Shown: positions 47,641 to 56,479, counted from the first letter of the stretch. The stretch: DNA of 64,000 nucleotides from Neptuniibacter victor (GCA_027943745.1 AP025763.1:1674001-1738000); one strand, 5' to 3'. Notes: generated by a model from the letters alone, not told the origin. Translations and numbers: made by a program.

Positions 47641-48600
47641 TTATTGGTCTTTATGCGATTTTTTGGTTACTTCTTCATACCAAAGGTCGTGATGTTGCTT
47701 TGCCCAAGTTTCATCGACATAACCCGTTTTCATGCCTTCTAGTGCGCCTTCGGTGCCTAATGTACCTATGTAAATGTGACCAAATGAAGCGGCTATTAAT
47801 AACAATGAGCCCGCTGCGTGGAGTAGATTGGAAATTTGCATCGTTTCACGCAACTGACCAAAATTTTGGAAATCCATCACTAAGCCACTGATACAGACAA
47901 TTAAGCCTACGATCGTTAAAAGCCAAAACCAAAGTTTTTCACCCCCATTCATATAGCCGGCACTCGGGTGAGCATTACCGATGATCCCGCCTCCTTTTAG
48001 GAACCAGATGAGGTCTGTTCGATTAAACATGTTGTGTTTAATCCAGCGTAAAATCATAAACAGAAGGCCCAATACGAACAGTGGCCCTAAATAATTATGC
48101 GCAAGTTTGCATAGCAGCATGTAATCAGCCCACATAGAGTTGCCGAGTAAGTTTTTGAGGACAAACTTGCCATAAAGAAGACTGAGGCCAGAGATGGCTA
48201 AAATGATAAATAGCACAGCCACGGTCCAATGATTTGCTCTATCTAAGCGTTTCCAGCGCTCTATCAGTTGACCCGATCGCGGTTGCTCAAGTTTCTTCTG
48301 ACCGACCAGTAAGTAGAAAATAGCTAAGATTGCCAGCGTGCCACCGATAGCAAATATCCCAGCAGGTGTGATCCATTGATTGCGCCAGTGACGCCACTCT
48401 TCACCGGCGACATTGATTAACTGACCTGACTCAGAACCCTTATCTTGTGTTCGGCCTTCACTACCTTGCTTCACTACTTGCCAGTAGTCAGCACCTGCAA
48501 ATCCAGCAACTTTCGCGTCCGAAGGTGTTGAATAGGCAGTATTTGAGAGCAATAGTGTTATCAAAAGCACCAGAATAGATGGCATTTTAATGCGGAGCAT
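47641..48600 (-). CDS. Formate dehydrogenase cytochrome b556 (gamma) subunit
   Basis: This 319-residue membrane subunit takes electrons from the Fe-S subunit and passes them to quinone. An N-terminal signal-like helix (about 6-24) and a soluble segment of about 65 residues precede the core. The core has four more hydrophobic helices (near 78-98, 123-143, 165-190 and 220-275), with heme histidines expected in DRANHWTVAVLF, LAHNYLG and AAGSLLLIAASFGHIYIG. AGGGG six bases before the ATG at 48600 sets the start; the open frame upstream belongs to the spacer. It is the last gene of the fdh operon. Confidence 0.9.
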   Translation of the reverse strand: MLRIKMPSILVLLITLLLSNTAYSTPSDAKVAGFAGADYWQVVKQGSEGRTQDKGSESGQLINVAGEEWRHWRNQWITPAGIFAIGGTLAILAIFYLLVGQKKLEQPRSGQLIERWKRLDRANHWTVAVLFIILAISGLSLLYGKFVLKNLLGNSMWADYMLLCKLAHNYLGPLFVLGLLFMILRWIKHNMFNRTDLIWFLKGGGIIGNAHPSAGYMNGGEKLWFWLLTIVGLIVCISGLVMDFQNFGQLRETMQISNLLHAAGSLLLIAASFGHIYIGTLGTEGALEGMKTGYVDETWAKQHHDLWYEEVTKKSHKDQ

Positions 48601-48658
48601 AATATCCCCTCGATGTAGAGTTACCGGAAGCAGCGCTACCGGTAACGTGTTCGGTTTA

Positions 48659-49267
48659 TCAAGCTTTCTGCTGGGTTGCATCATAAGCAAGGTCTTCTTC
48701 TGACATCGACCATGCTCCGTCGTTATGACCACGATAGATCACTCGTTCACGGAAAATATCAGAAACTTCATTTGCATCACCCGCAAGAAGGGCTTTGGTT
48801 GAACACATCTCCGCACACATCGGTAATTTCCCTTCAGCTATTCGGTTTGCACCGTATTTAGCTTTTTCCTCAGGGCTATTGTCCTCTTCAGGGCCGCCTG
48901 CACAGAAGGTACACTTGTCCATTTTCCCGCGCTCACCAAAGGCAGCATCACTCGGGAACTGTGGTGCACCAAATGGGCAGGCATATAAACAATAGCCACA
49001 GCCAATACACAGGTCTTTATTATGTAGAACGATGCCATCATCTGTTTGATAGAAACAATCAGTAGGGCAGACCGCCATACAAGGTGCATCTGAACAATGC
49101 ATGCACGCAACAGAAATCGATGTTTCGCCTGGCTCGCCATCGTTGATGGTAACAACGCGCCGACGGTTTACACCCCATTCAACTTCATTTTCATTTTTAC
49201 ACGCAGTGACACAGCCGTTGCATTCTATGCAGCGCTTAGAATCACAGAGAAATTTCATTCTAGCCAT
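48659..49267 (-). CDS. Formate dehydrogenase iron-sulfur (beta) subunit
   Basis: This 202-residue electron-transfer subunit has four cysteine sets for [4Fe-4S] clusters: CIECNGCVTACK (about 14-25), CMHCSDAPCMAVCP, CIGCGYCLYACP and CTFC with CAEMC near 120-155. No signal peptide is present; it is presumably carried across the membrane with the Tat-dependent catalytic subunit. No C-terminal membrane helix is seen, unlike FdnH. It starts 13 bp after fdhA ends. Confidence 0.93.
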   Translation of the reverse strand: MARMKFLCDSKRCIECNGCVTACKNENEVEWGVNRRRVVTINDGEPGETSISVACMHCSDAPCMAVCPTDCFYQTDDGIVLHNKDLCIGCGYCLYACPFGAPQFPSDAAFGERGKMDKCTFCAGGPEEDNSPEEKAKYGANRIAEGKLPMCAEMCSTKALLAGDANEVSDIFRERVIYRGHNDGAWSMSEEDLAYDATQQKA

Positions 49268-49280
49268 AGTCTGTTACTCC

Positions 49281-52145
49281 TTAAGCCGTTGCTTTTTGAA
49301 TGCGACACAGGGTTACTTTTGTTTCCTGCATCTGAGTGACTGGGTCGTAACCATATGTAGTGGCCGTGTTAGCGGCTTCACCTACCACATACGGCGCTGC
49401 ACCTGTTGGGTATTTGTCGGTTAAGTCTTTACCTTGGAACATTCCGCCGAAGTGGAAAGGCATAAAGACCACACCTTCATCAACGCGGCGAGTGACTAGC
49501 GCCTTAACGCGCACCTTGCCTCCCTCAGCACCTTCAAGCCAAACCTCTTCACCATCTTTAAACCCTAAGTTGTTGGCATCGATAGGGTTAACTTCAACAA
49601 ACATCTCTTGCTGTAATTCTGCTAACCAAGGGTTGGAGCGTGTTTCTTCACCACCACCTTCATATTCAACCAGACGTCCAGACGTTAGTATGATGGGGTA
49701 CTCTTTGGAAAGGTCTTTGTCTTGAATCGATTTGTACATGGTTGGAAGACGGTACATCGACTCCGAGTCATTCCACGTTGGGTATTTGCTCACTAAATCG
49801 CGGCGCGGCGTATAAAGAGGCTCTCTGTGAAGTGGTACTTTATCGGGGAATGTCCATACCACGGCACGGGCTTTTGCATTACCAAATGGGGCGCAGCCGT
49901 GTGCAATTGCAACGCGTTGGATTCCGCCGGATAGATCGGTTTTCCAGTTTTTGCCTTCGGCCATCTGCTTCTCTTCAGCGGTGAGATCGTTCCACCAGCC
50001 TAGTTTCTTCAGAAGCTTTTCGCTGAATTCAGGGTAACCATCTTTTATATCGGAATCTTTCGAAAATGAGCCTTCAGCCAGCAAATTCACGCCATCTCGT
50101 TCAACACCGAATCTTGCACGGAATGTGAGTCCACCTTCAGCTACAGATTTGCTTGTATCGTAAAGAATAGGGGTGCCGGGATGGCCTTGCTCTGCAGTTC
50201 CCCAGCACGGCCATGGCATGCCGTAATAGTCACCAGATGCAGGACCACCTTCACCTTTAAGAGTGTCATAATCAAAGGTGTGCCAGTTTTTCTGGTGTAA
50301 TTTAAGGCGCTCAGGGCTTTGACCTGTGTAGCCTATAGTCCACATCCCTTTGTTAATTTCTCGGGTGATATCTTCAACAACAGGTTGGTTGTTTTTGATT
50401 TCAATATTCTTAAATAACTGCTTGTCGAAGCCCAATTTTTTCGAGAACAGATACATGATCTCGTGGTCAGGCTTAGACTCGAATAGAGGTTCGATTACTT
50501 GATCACGCCACTGGATAGAGCGGTTTGATGCAGTTACTGAACCGTAAGTTTCGAACTGTGTACATGCAGGAATTAGATATACGCCATCTTTACGATCGGA
50601 CATAACGGCTGCATGTGTTGGATATGGATCTACGATAACAAGCGTATCAAGTTTCTCGATCGCTTTTTTCATTTCAGGTCCACGGGTCTGAGAGTTTACC
50701 GCGTGTCCCCAACACACCATCACACGTAGGTTATCTTGTTGGTCGATCAGTTTTTTATCTTCAAGGATCCCATCTATCCAGCGAGAAACCGGGATGCCTT
50801 TGTTGTTAATAGGCTTAAGCTTGCGATATACCGTTTGGTCGAAACGATTTTGAATCCAATTTAAGTCGACATCCCAGACTTTTGACCAGTGCTTCCATGC
50901 GCCATCGGAAAGTCCGTAATAGCCTGGTAATGTATGAGACAGAATACCTAGGTCAGTAGCGCCTTGAACATTATCATGGCCACGGAATATGTTTGTTCCG
51001 CCACCAGAGGTACCCATATTCCCTAAGGCAAGCATAAGAATACAGTAGGCTCGAGTATTGTTGTTACCTGTCGTATGTTGGGTGCCTCCCATGCACCAGA
51101 TTACGGTGCCTGGTCTGTTTTCGGCGAGTTCTTTGGCAGCACGGCGCATTTGTGACTCTTTAACACCGGTAACGCTTTCTACTTCTGCAGGAGGCCAATT
51201 TTTAACTTCTTTTCTGACCTCATCCATTCCGTAAACGCGTTGCTGGATAAACTGCTTATCTTCCCAGCCATTTTCAAAAATATGCCACAGTAAGCCCCAA
51301 ATGAAAGCTACGTCAGAGCCTGGACGTATACGAACATACTCATCAGCATGAGCAGCTGTTCGTGTGAAACGCGGGTCAACACAGATGATATGAGCCTTAT
51401 TTCTCTCTTTAGCACGGAATATATGCTGTAACGAAACAGGATGTGCTTCAGCGGGGTTAGACCCAATCAAGATAATAGATTTAGCGAAATGGATATCATT
51501 GAATGAGTTTGTCATTGCGCCGTAGCCCCAGGTATTGGCTACACCCGCTACGGTCGTTGAATGGCAGATACGTGCTTGGTGATCGACGTTATTCGTACCC
51601 CACATCGCCGCGTATTTTCGGAAAAGGTAAGCTTGCTCATTACTGAATTTGGCTGATCCTAGCCAATAGACGGAATCTGGTCCCGATTCTTTACGGACCT
51701 GAAGCATCTTGTCACCAACTTCATTGATAGCTTGTTCCCAGGAAAGTTTCTTCCATTTACCGTCAACCAATTTCATTGGATATTTTAAGCGTCTATCACC
51801 ATGACCATGTTCGCGTAGGGCTGCGCCTTTTGCGCAATGACCCCCTGCGTTGAAGGGGTGATCAAAAGCAGGCTCCTGACCGGTCCAAACGCCATTTTGT
51901 ACCTCTGCATAGACACCACAGCCAACGGAGCAATGCGAACAGATAGTCCTTTTAATATCAGTAGGGGCGTTTGATGAAGTAGAAGCCGCTTCAGCTTGTT
52001 TCATCATACCGGGTGACATGATGCCCACTGCCGCAACGCCTCCGGCCGCTACACCTGAATTTTTTAGAAAGCGGCGTCGGCTTAGGCCTAAGCCACTTGC
52101 CTGTGATGGAGCCGCTGGGGTATCCGATTTTTTAGTTAATCTCAT
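49281..52145 (-). CDS. Formate dehydrogenase catalytic (alpha) subunit, Cys type
   Basis: This 954-residue periplasmic molybdopterin oxidoreductase oxidises formate to CO2. A Tat signal (LSRRRFLKNSG, about 21-31) leads it. One [4Fe-4S] cluster is bound by Cys69, Cys72, Cys76 and Cys104. The metal ligand is Cys194 in ARICHS, where E. coli FdnG has selenocysteine, and the adjacent His is kept. The pterin-binding body and the C-terminal domain (from about residue 810, VEYEGGGEETRSNP) are complete. GAGGTGAGGAA precedes the ATG. The neighbouring tungstate transporter suggests that tungsten could replace molybdenum; this is inference. Confidence 0.95.
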   Translation of the reverse strand: MRLTKKSDTPAAPSQASGLGLSRRRFLKNSGVAAGGVAAVGIMSPGMMKQAEAASTSSNAPTDIKRTICSHCSVGCGVYAEVQNGVWTGQEPAFDHPFNAGGHCAKGAALREHGHGDRRLKYPMKLVDGKWKKLSWEQAINEVGDKMLQVRKESGPDSVYWLGSAKFSNEQAYLFRKYAAMWGTNNVDHQARICHSTTVAGVANTWGYGAMTNSFNDIHFAKSIILIGSNPAEAHPVSLQHIFRAKERNKAHIICVDPRFTRTAAHADEYVRIRPGSDVAFIWGLLWHIFENGWEDKQFIQQRVYGMDEVRKEVKNWPPAEVESVTGVKESQMRRAAKELAENRPGTVIWCMGGTQHTTGNNNTRAYCILMLALGNMGTSGGGTNIFRGHDNVQGATDLGILSHTLPGYYGLSDGAWKHWSKVWDVDLNWIQNRFDQTVYRKLKPINNKGIPVSRWIDGILEDKKLIDQQDNLRVMVCWGHAVNSQTRGPEMKKAIEKLDTLVIVDPYPTHAAVMSDRKDGVYLIPACTQFETYGSVTASNRSIQWRDQVIEPLFESKPDHEIMYLFSKKLGFDKQLFKNIEIKNNQPVVEDITREINKGMWTIGYTGQSPERLKLHQKNWHTFDYDTLKGEGGPASGDYYGMPWPCWGTAEQGHPGTPILYDTSKSVAEGGLTFRARFGVERDGVNLLAEGSFSKDSDIKDGYPEFSEKLLKKLGWWNDLTAEEKQMAEGKNWKTDLSGGIQRVAIAHGCAPFGNAKARAVVWTFPDKVPLHREPLYTPRRDLVSKYPTWNDSESMYRLPTMYKSIQDKDLSKEYPIILTSGRLVEYEGGGEETRSNPWLAELQQEMFVEVNPIDANNLGFKDGEEVWLEGAEGGKVRVKALVTRRVDEGVVFMPFHFGGMFQGKDLTDKYPTGAAPYVVGEAANTATTYGYDPVTQMQETKVTLCRIQKATA

Positions 52146-52165
52146 TTCCTCACCTCTTGCGGCTA

Positions 52166-52369
52166 TCAGTTACGTAATGTTTCGTAAAAGCTACGAACAT
52201 GTTTGGTTTCTGTGTAACCTGAACCTTCTTGTTTCTCACCAGATTCAGCTGTCGTTACTTCCGCTTTAACTGTGCCTGCTACTGCCACTGCGCCCGCTGC
52301 AGTACTTGCGAGCCCTAGTTTTTTTAAAAAACTACGGCGGCCTGTATTAGGCTTTTCTTGCTGGCTCAT
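52166..52369 (-). CDS. Small Tat-signal protein of formate dehydrogenase clusters
   Basis: This 67-residue protein is mostly a twin-arginine signal (NTGRRSFLKKLGLASTAAGAVAVAG, about 8-32). A short polar tail ends HVRSFYETLRN. It matches the small 'formate dehydrogenase region TAT target' proteins encoded just before fdhA in Shewanella-like operons. Their role is unknown; a structural or escort role for the exported enzyme is possible. The ATG at 52369 has GGAGAAG upstream; the longer upstream frame covers the torD gene end. The fdhA start is 20 bp downstream. Confidence 0.82.
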   Translation of the reverse strand: MSQQEKPNTGRRSFLKKLGLASTAAGAVAVAGTVKAEVTTAESGEKQEGSGYTETKHVRSFYETLRN

Positions 52370-52442
52370 ATATCTTCTCCGCATCAACGTAGATAGACCA
52401 GGTAGGAATTTGAGGTTCTTACATCGGTCATTTGCCCTGTTA

Positions 52443-53072
52443 TTATTGTTGTCCGCCCTCACGTGCGGCAGGAGATAGCTGCAGGAACCAGTTATCTTCC
52501 TGTTGCATAAATGCTTGGCCAAGTAGCCCTGTTGCTGTGTAAAACACAGCATGTTCGGCATTTTGCAAATCGGTAAAAAATTTTGTTGTCCAACTTTGGA
52601 TATGTCTCTGCCAAAATTGGTGCTGGATCTCATAGCTTCGACCACTGCTAATCAGCATGCTCATGACTTCGCAAAGCGCAGCGATATGATCTTCAGGTTC
52701 TTTAATGTCGGTTTGGCGTTCGAACCCTAAAAGACTTAATTCATCGCGCAGAATAGCTAAGGGTTTCTCCATCAGGGAACCGGTCAAATACCAGCAAGCG
52801 AAAGGCATAAGCTCGCCTCTACCTACTCCGATGAAAAGCTGATGATATTCATCGTCGCGCTGTTGAGCGTTGCTGTGTTTCGCTGATAAAGCCAACGCAC
52901 TCCAAGCACGAGCCATTGGGGTATCAATATCTTGGTCTGGCACCAAATCTTTCATCCAAGCAATTAATTCTTCACTAGGTGCTTGTCGTAACAAGGTCGC
53001 AAGTAGCGCATAAATATCTGCTCGTAATGCATCTGTTTCTTGCAAAGCCGGGGCCGAAGTAATCATGTTCAT
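52443..53072 (-). CDS. TorD-family molybdoenzyme chaperone
   Basis: This 209-residue all-helical cytoplasmic protein of the TorD/DmsD family binds the Tat signal or apo-form of a molybdoenzyme until cofactor is inserted. Family features are ALRADIYALLATLLRQAPS at the start, DDEYHQLFIGVGRGELMPFACWYLTGSLMEKPLA (about 74-107) and DHIAALCEVM near 128. The place in the operon makes the FDH catalytic subunit its client. Starts at 53072 or the ATG two codons later are both possible. It lies 12 bp after the polyferredoxin gene. Confidence 0.9.
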   Translation of the reverse strand: MNMITSAPALQETDALRADIYALLATLLRQAPSEELIAWMKDLVPDQDIDTPMARAWSALALSAKHSNAQQRDDEYHQLFIGVGRGELMPFACWYLTGSLMEKPLAILRDELSLLGFERQTDIKEPEDHIAALCEVMSMLISSGRSYEIQHQFWQRHIQSWTTKFFTDLQNAEHAVFYTATGLLGQAFMQQEDNWFLQLSPAAREGGQQ

Positions 53073-53084
53073 GTTTGTAGCCCC

Positions 53085-54758
53085 TTATAGTTCCAATTGT
53101 TTTTCAGGATGGGTGCTTAGATCGGTGAATATGTCGTTGACTCGACAGTCTTCGCACATCTTCAAGCGATTAATGGCGGGTCCCTGAAAATAAGGGTGAC
53201 CACTGAGCTTATCGAGCATCTTATCGATGGTGCTTTTAGGTGCGAATGGCTTACTACAACTGATACATTCAAATGCAGCTTCGCTATGTATTTCGATAGA
53301 GGTGTTCCGTAGCCCCGTGGTTGTCAGGCGCGGAATGAGACTGATCGCTTCTTCAGGGCATGCTGTTTCGCATAGGCCACATTGAACACAACTTTGTTCT
53401 CTAAAATTAAGTGCCGGCTTTTCCCCACCATCGGTCAGAGATTGAGTGGGACAAACGGCCACACAGGACATACACAACGTGCAGCTAGTGTTATTGATGG
53501 CGACTTGACCGAAAGGAGAACCCGCCGGCAGGGCGAGGTGATCGTTTATAGGTGCGACTGCTTGCTTTACTAGGTGGTCAAAAGCAGTGAAGAACGTCTC
53601 GCGTTTATTTGTGCTGTTGATCAAACCAATAGGTTCGATACTTTGGACGTCTTTATTATGTTCAGCTGTTGTTTTGTTTGGGGGGGCAGATATGAGCTCA
53701 ATTTGATTGGCTTTATACCCCAGACCCAGCAAAATCTCTTGGCTTATAGTGACTTCTTTCTTGAGTAGATTGCTAACTTGAGTCGGCAGTTCTTGAGTGA
53801 TTAAAAGCTGTACCTGAAGTGCGCCAGAGGCAAGACAAGAGAACCAAGTTTCTTGCCCCGCGGCTGCAACTTCTTCGAGCTGAATAGGGATCACATTGCC
53901 GGGAAGTGAATCAGAGCATTGTTGTAACAGCTGGAGGCCTTGCTCCTGATCATGAAAAAGAATGACAGGGTTTTGACCACCGTTATCTCTATAGGCTGAG
54001 AGCAGTTGCTGAATGTAGTTATGCATTCGAACAGGCTGAGGCAAGGCGTAACTAATAGCGCCAGTTGGGCAGGCTGTGGCACATCCTCCTGCACCGTGAC
54101 AGAGGTGTGGGTTGATATCTATTAACCCTTTGCTGCTACTGATAGCGTCCGCTGGACAAACCTCTAAGCATCGAGTGCAGCCTGTCTGGCCTCGATTGCT
54201 GTGTGCGCATATATCATTATTGATTTGAAAATATCGTGGTTTTTCAAATTCGCCGATATATTGCGGTAGCTCTGATAAAACAGACGCTAGACGGCTGTCG
54301 TTAGAACCCACATGAAAATAGCCTGTCGGCGATAACTCAGATACAAACAGACTCTCTTTGCCTAGATTTAAGATAAGGTCAAAATGAACTCTGTTTTGAG
54401 AGATTTTTGCAAAGTTTTCAACCTGATGATCTTGTTTTATTGTTACTTGAAACTGACCAAGAAACCCTTTTACGGAATCAATTTTGGCTTTGTAAATAGG
54501 TAGTTCATTAGCAGAATCTAAAGCGTTTCTTAAATGTTTATCAGAACAATTTGATACGGCTTCGGTGACGAGCAACGTAACAGAGGCCATCTGCTCTAGT
54601 TGAGCCGCAGCTAACCGAATCATGTCTTCAGAGCCTAAAATTAGCAGATGTCCGTAGGTACTATACGAGACCGTTGGAGGTGCTAGATTATGCGGAAGCA
54701 TCACTTTTTTGTGTGCTTCTTTTAAAGCCTGTAAATTTATATTGTGCTCATTTGTCAT
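53085..54758 (-). CDS. Polyferredoxin-type 4Fe-4S protein of the fdh operon
   Basis: This 557-residue protein has no signal peptide. Two [4Fe-4S] motifs lie in the middle (CTRCLEVCP near 194 and CHGAGGCATACP near 219) and two more near 428-470 (CTLCMSCVAVCP, CVQCGLCETACP). A C-terminal CISC/CEDC pair (about 500-540) looks like a zinc ribbon or rubredoxin-like site. Similar proteins accompany fdh clusters with DUF3305/DUF3306. An electron carrier or maturation factor in the cytoplasm is plausible, but the function is not established to my knowledge. It is the first gene of the operon, downstream of a -24/-12 promoter. Confidence 0.82.
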   Translation of the reverse strand: MTNEHNINLQALKEAHKKVMLPHNLAPPTVSYSTYGHLLILGSEDMIRLAAAQLEQMASVTLLVTEAVSNCSDKHLRNALDSANELPIYKAKIDSVKGFLGQFQVTIKQDHQVENFAKISQNRVHFDLILNLGKESLFVSELSPTGYFHVGSNDSRLASVLSELPQYIGEFEKPRYFQINNDICAHSNRGQTGCTRCLEVCPADAISSSKGLIDINPHLCHGAGGCATACPTGAISYALPQPVRMHNYIQQLLSAYRDNGGQNPVILFHDQEQGLQLLQQCSDSLPGNVIPIQLEEVAAAGQETWFSCLASGALQVQLLITQELPTQVSNLLKKEVTISQEILLGLGYKANQIELISAPPNKTTAEHNKDVQSIEPIGLINSTNKRETFFTAFDHLVKQAVAPINDHLALPAGSPFGQVAINNTSCTLCMSCVAVCPTQSLTDGGEKPALNFREQSCVQCGLCETACPEEAISLIPRLTTTGLRNTSIEIHSEAAFECISCSKPFAPKSTIDKMLDKLSGHPYFQGPAINRLKMCEDCRVNDIFTDLSTHPEKQLEL

Positions 54759-54866
54759 TCTCTACCTCACCTTACTGAAAGTGCTGTTGCAATCTAACGC
54801 TGCTTCTAATCACTTTGCAGTACCAGCCACGCTCTTGCGATTGGGCTGTCATTTAAAGTTATATAA

Positions 54867-54882
54867 AGCAAAGCAAGAACCA
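54867..54882 (-). promoter_or_regulatory. -24/-12 (sigma-54) promoter of the fdh operon
   Basis: On the minus strand the site reads TGGTTCTTGCTTTGCT, with GG and GC separated by exactly 10 bp and 9 of 11 consensus positions (TGGCAC-N5-TTGCW) kept. Transcription would begin near 54855, about 97 bases before the polyferredoxin ATG. Confidence 0.6.
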
Positions 54883-54951
54883 ATAAACCGAGGAGTTAAC
54901 TCTTTTTAATACTGCCTAGATCGGTTGTTTTGTGGCTTGCTTTGCGGATTA

Positions 54952-54965
54952 GGGACATTTTGTCC
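54952..54965. promoter_or_regulatory. Palindromic activator site A, upstream of the fdh operon
   Basis: GGGACATTTTGTCC contains the dyad GGACA-TTT-TGTCC. It lies about 104 bp upstream of the predicted fdh start of transcription, the usual distance for a sigma-54 activator, and is shared with sites B and C. It is the main feature of the 54759-55075 gap besides the promoter. Confidence 0.65.
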
Positions 54966-55075
54966 TTTGGTCGATTAGTTGTGTGTCATATGGATACTTA
55001 GGGGCGAGCCCCTCTGGTGGCATAGGACCCAATAACTGTTTGTTTATTCGGGGAAATGTATCTCAAGGGCGTAAG

Positions 55076-55708
55076 CTATCCCTCGAGGTCAGCATCACCT
55101 AGATCATCGTAGTCTTCTTGTTCATCGTGTTTGATTTCTATCTGCGTGGTTTCTAGGCTCGCGTCAGCAGTGGTTGGCTCTGTTTCTTCAGTGTTCGCGC
55201 AAGGTGTAGCAATTTGGGAACCCTGAGATGATAGTTTCCCCGTGTTTGTTGCTTCAGCATCTTGTTCTTCGTTAATCCAGCTGCGTAGTTTATCGACGAC
55301 GGCTTTGGTCAATTCAGGCATTTTGCTAAAGTCTTCGTCGTAATCGTTTAGACCGTCACGAATATTGAATTCAGGTAGGAGAAATAGTTTACGCAGCGCT
55401 AGCTTCCTTAATTCTTCGCTGACGCCAGGCGAAAAAAATTGATGAAAGTCTGAGTCATGGTGCAGTGATTCTATCGAGGGCATATCGTCGTCTGTTAGCG
55501 GGGGGTGGGCATGATCAGTCTCTGATGATATGGGTTGATTGATGCTTTCTTGTTCAGGAGATAGCTGAGGTTCTTGTTTGAGGAATGGCTGAGGCTGTTG
55601 TTCAGAGAGTAGCTGAGGCTCTTGCTGTGCCTTTTCCTGTTTAGAGATGTCTTGTTGCTCTGTTTTACGTTGAGACCAACGGTTGTAGAACGAGGTACTA
55701 TCTTTCAC
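55076..55708 (-). CDS. DUF3306 family protein
   Basis: This 210-residue, acidic, Gln/Glu-rich cytoplasmic protein has the family core DSDFHQFFSPGVSEELRKLALRKLF with LPEFNIRDGLNDYDEDF near residues 85-130, and a start FYNRWSQRK. A low-complexity linker with repeated QPQ/EPQL units precedes the core, and a disordered acidic tail follows. DUF3306 genes occur beside formate dehydrogenases, and the function is unknown. I start at the GTG at 55708, after AGGGG; it overlaps the DUF3305 gene end by 11 bp. Confidence 0.8.
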   Translation of the reverse strand: MKDSTSFYNRWSQRKTEQQDISKQEKAQQEPQLLSEQQPQPFLKQEPQLSPEQESINQPISSETDHAHPPLTDDDMPSIESLHHDSDFHQFFSPGVSEELRKLALRKLFLLPEFNIRDGLNDYDEDFSKMPELTKAVVDKLRSWINEEQDAEATNTGKLSSQGSQIATPCANTEETEPTTADASLETTQIEIKHDEQEDYDDLGDADLEG

Positions 55709-56141
55709 TGCTACGCCCCTTTCCTTTTTTCTTCTTTTTCCCTTCATCGATTAGCTCACCATGGATACCAAGGTAAGTATCAATCCAGCATTGCAAAGCA
55801 GGCGGCATGGGATATTCAAGAAGTTGATGTTCTCCATCCATAAAAGAAGCTGCATCATCTTGGCTTGCCGTTATATGAGCAGGTACAACGCCGCCGTCTA
55901 CATCATCTTGATGGCAGAGTATGAATAGGAAGGGGGCCGTAGAATTTAGGTTAAAGCGATAGGCCGTTCGTTCATCTTTATGCAGATCTAAACAGAGATT
56001 AAAGTAGCCGCTTTCTTTTGTTTGATGGGGCAATAAATCAGCTACTTGCCAGCGTTCACTCTCCCAGCCATTCATTATGATATTTTCTCTGGATAAGCGT
56101 ATCTGTAATGGCCAGCTACTATCGGTCCTTAGTTCGCTCAT
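55698..56141 (-). CDS. DUF3305 family protein
   Basis: This 147-residue cytoplasmic protein has the opening SWPLQIRLSRENIIMNGWESERWQVADLLP and the later YRFNLNSTAPFLFILCHQDD, both matching DUF3305 proteins found with DUF3306 in formate dehydrogenase loci. It ends in a lysine-rich tail. It is the first gene of a two-gene unit on the minus strand, with a strong -24/-12 promoter about 100 bp upstream. Function unknown; a role in FDH assembly is likely from context only. Confidence 0.8.
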   Translation of the reverse strand: MSELRTDSSWPLQIRLSRENIIMNGWESERWQVADLLPHQTKESGYFNLCLDLHKDERTAYRFNLNSTAPFLFILCHQDDVDGGVVPAHITASQDDAASFMDGEHQLLEYPMPPALQCWIDTYLGIHGELIDEGKKKKKGKGRSSER

Positions 56142-56253
56142 GTAGGGCTAATCCTATGTAGTGCATGTGGGGTGGCTGAAAATACAACAGCGACTTTGTT
56201 GTAAATTGGTTGATGCATGACAGCCACTAGATATGAATCTTTAAGTTTCATAT

Positions 56254-56269
56254 AGCAAAGCTTGGGCCA
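56254..56269 (-). promoter_or_regulatory. -24/-12 (sigma-54) promoter of DUF3305-DUF3306
   Basis: On the minus strand the site reads TGGCCCAAGCTTTGCT, matching 10 of 11 consensus positions with correct GG-N10-GC spacing. Transcription would start near 56243. Confidence 0.7.
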
Positions 56270-56300
56270 GCCTAGGCTTTACAGGGGATATGTCGTTGAG

Positions 56301-56313
56301 GGACACCTTGTTT
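56301..56313. promoter_or_regulatory. Degenerate copy of the activator palindrome
   Basis: GGACACCTTGTTT keeps the left half and part of the right half of GGACA-N3-TGTCC. Its centre is 45 bp from that of site B, so the two could act as tandem activator sites. Confidence 0.35.
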
Positions 56314-56344
56314 AAGGCAAAAAGGGGCAGTATTAATATCTATT

Positions 56345-56358
56345 GGGACATTTTGTCC
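56345..56358. promoter_or_regulatory. Palindromic activator site B, between two divergent sigma-54 promoters
   Basis: GGGACATTTTGTCC is identical over 14 bases to site A. Its centre (56352) is about 109 bp from the predicted start of DUF3305 and about 110 bp from that of fdhD, so one site could serve both units. Confidence 0.7.
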
Positions 56359-56434
56359 TAGATGGGTGGGATTAGGTTGGTTAGCGTTTATCTGAATTGC
56401 TCTGAAACCGCGATATCTATTAGGTAGTCAATGT

Positions 56435-56450
56435 GGGAACAGAATTTGCT
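56435..56450 (+). promoter_or_regulatory. -24/-12 (sigma-54) promoter of fdhD
   Basis: GGGAACAGAATTTGCT has GG and GC separated by 10 bp and fits 9 of 11 consensus positions, including the complete TTGCT. Transcription would start near 56462, only 18-30 bases before the candidate start codons. Confidence 0.6.
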
Positions 56451-56479
56451 AACTAACGTGTAAATTATGCTTTTAATTG

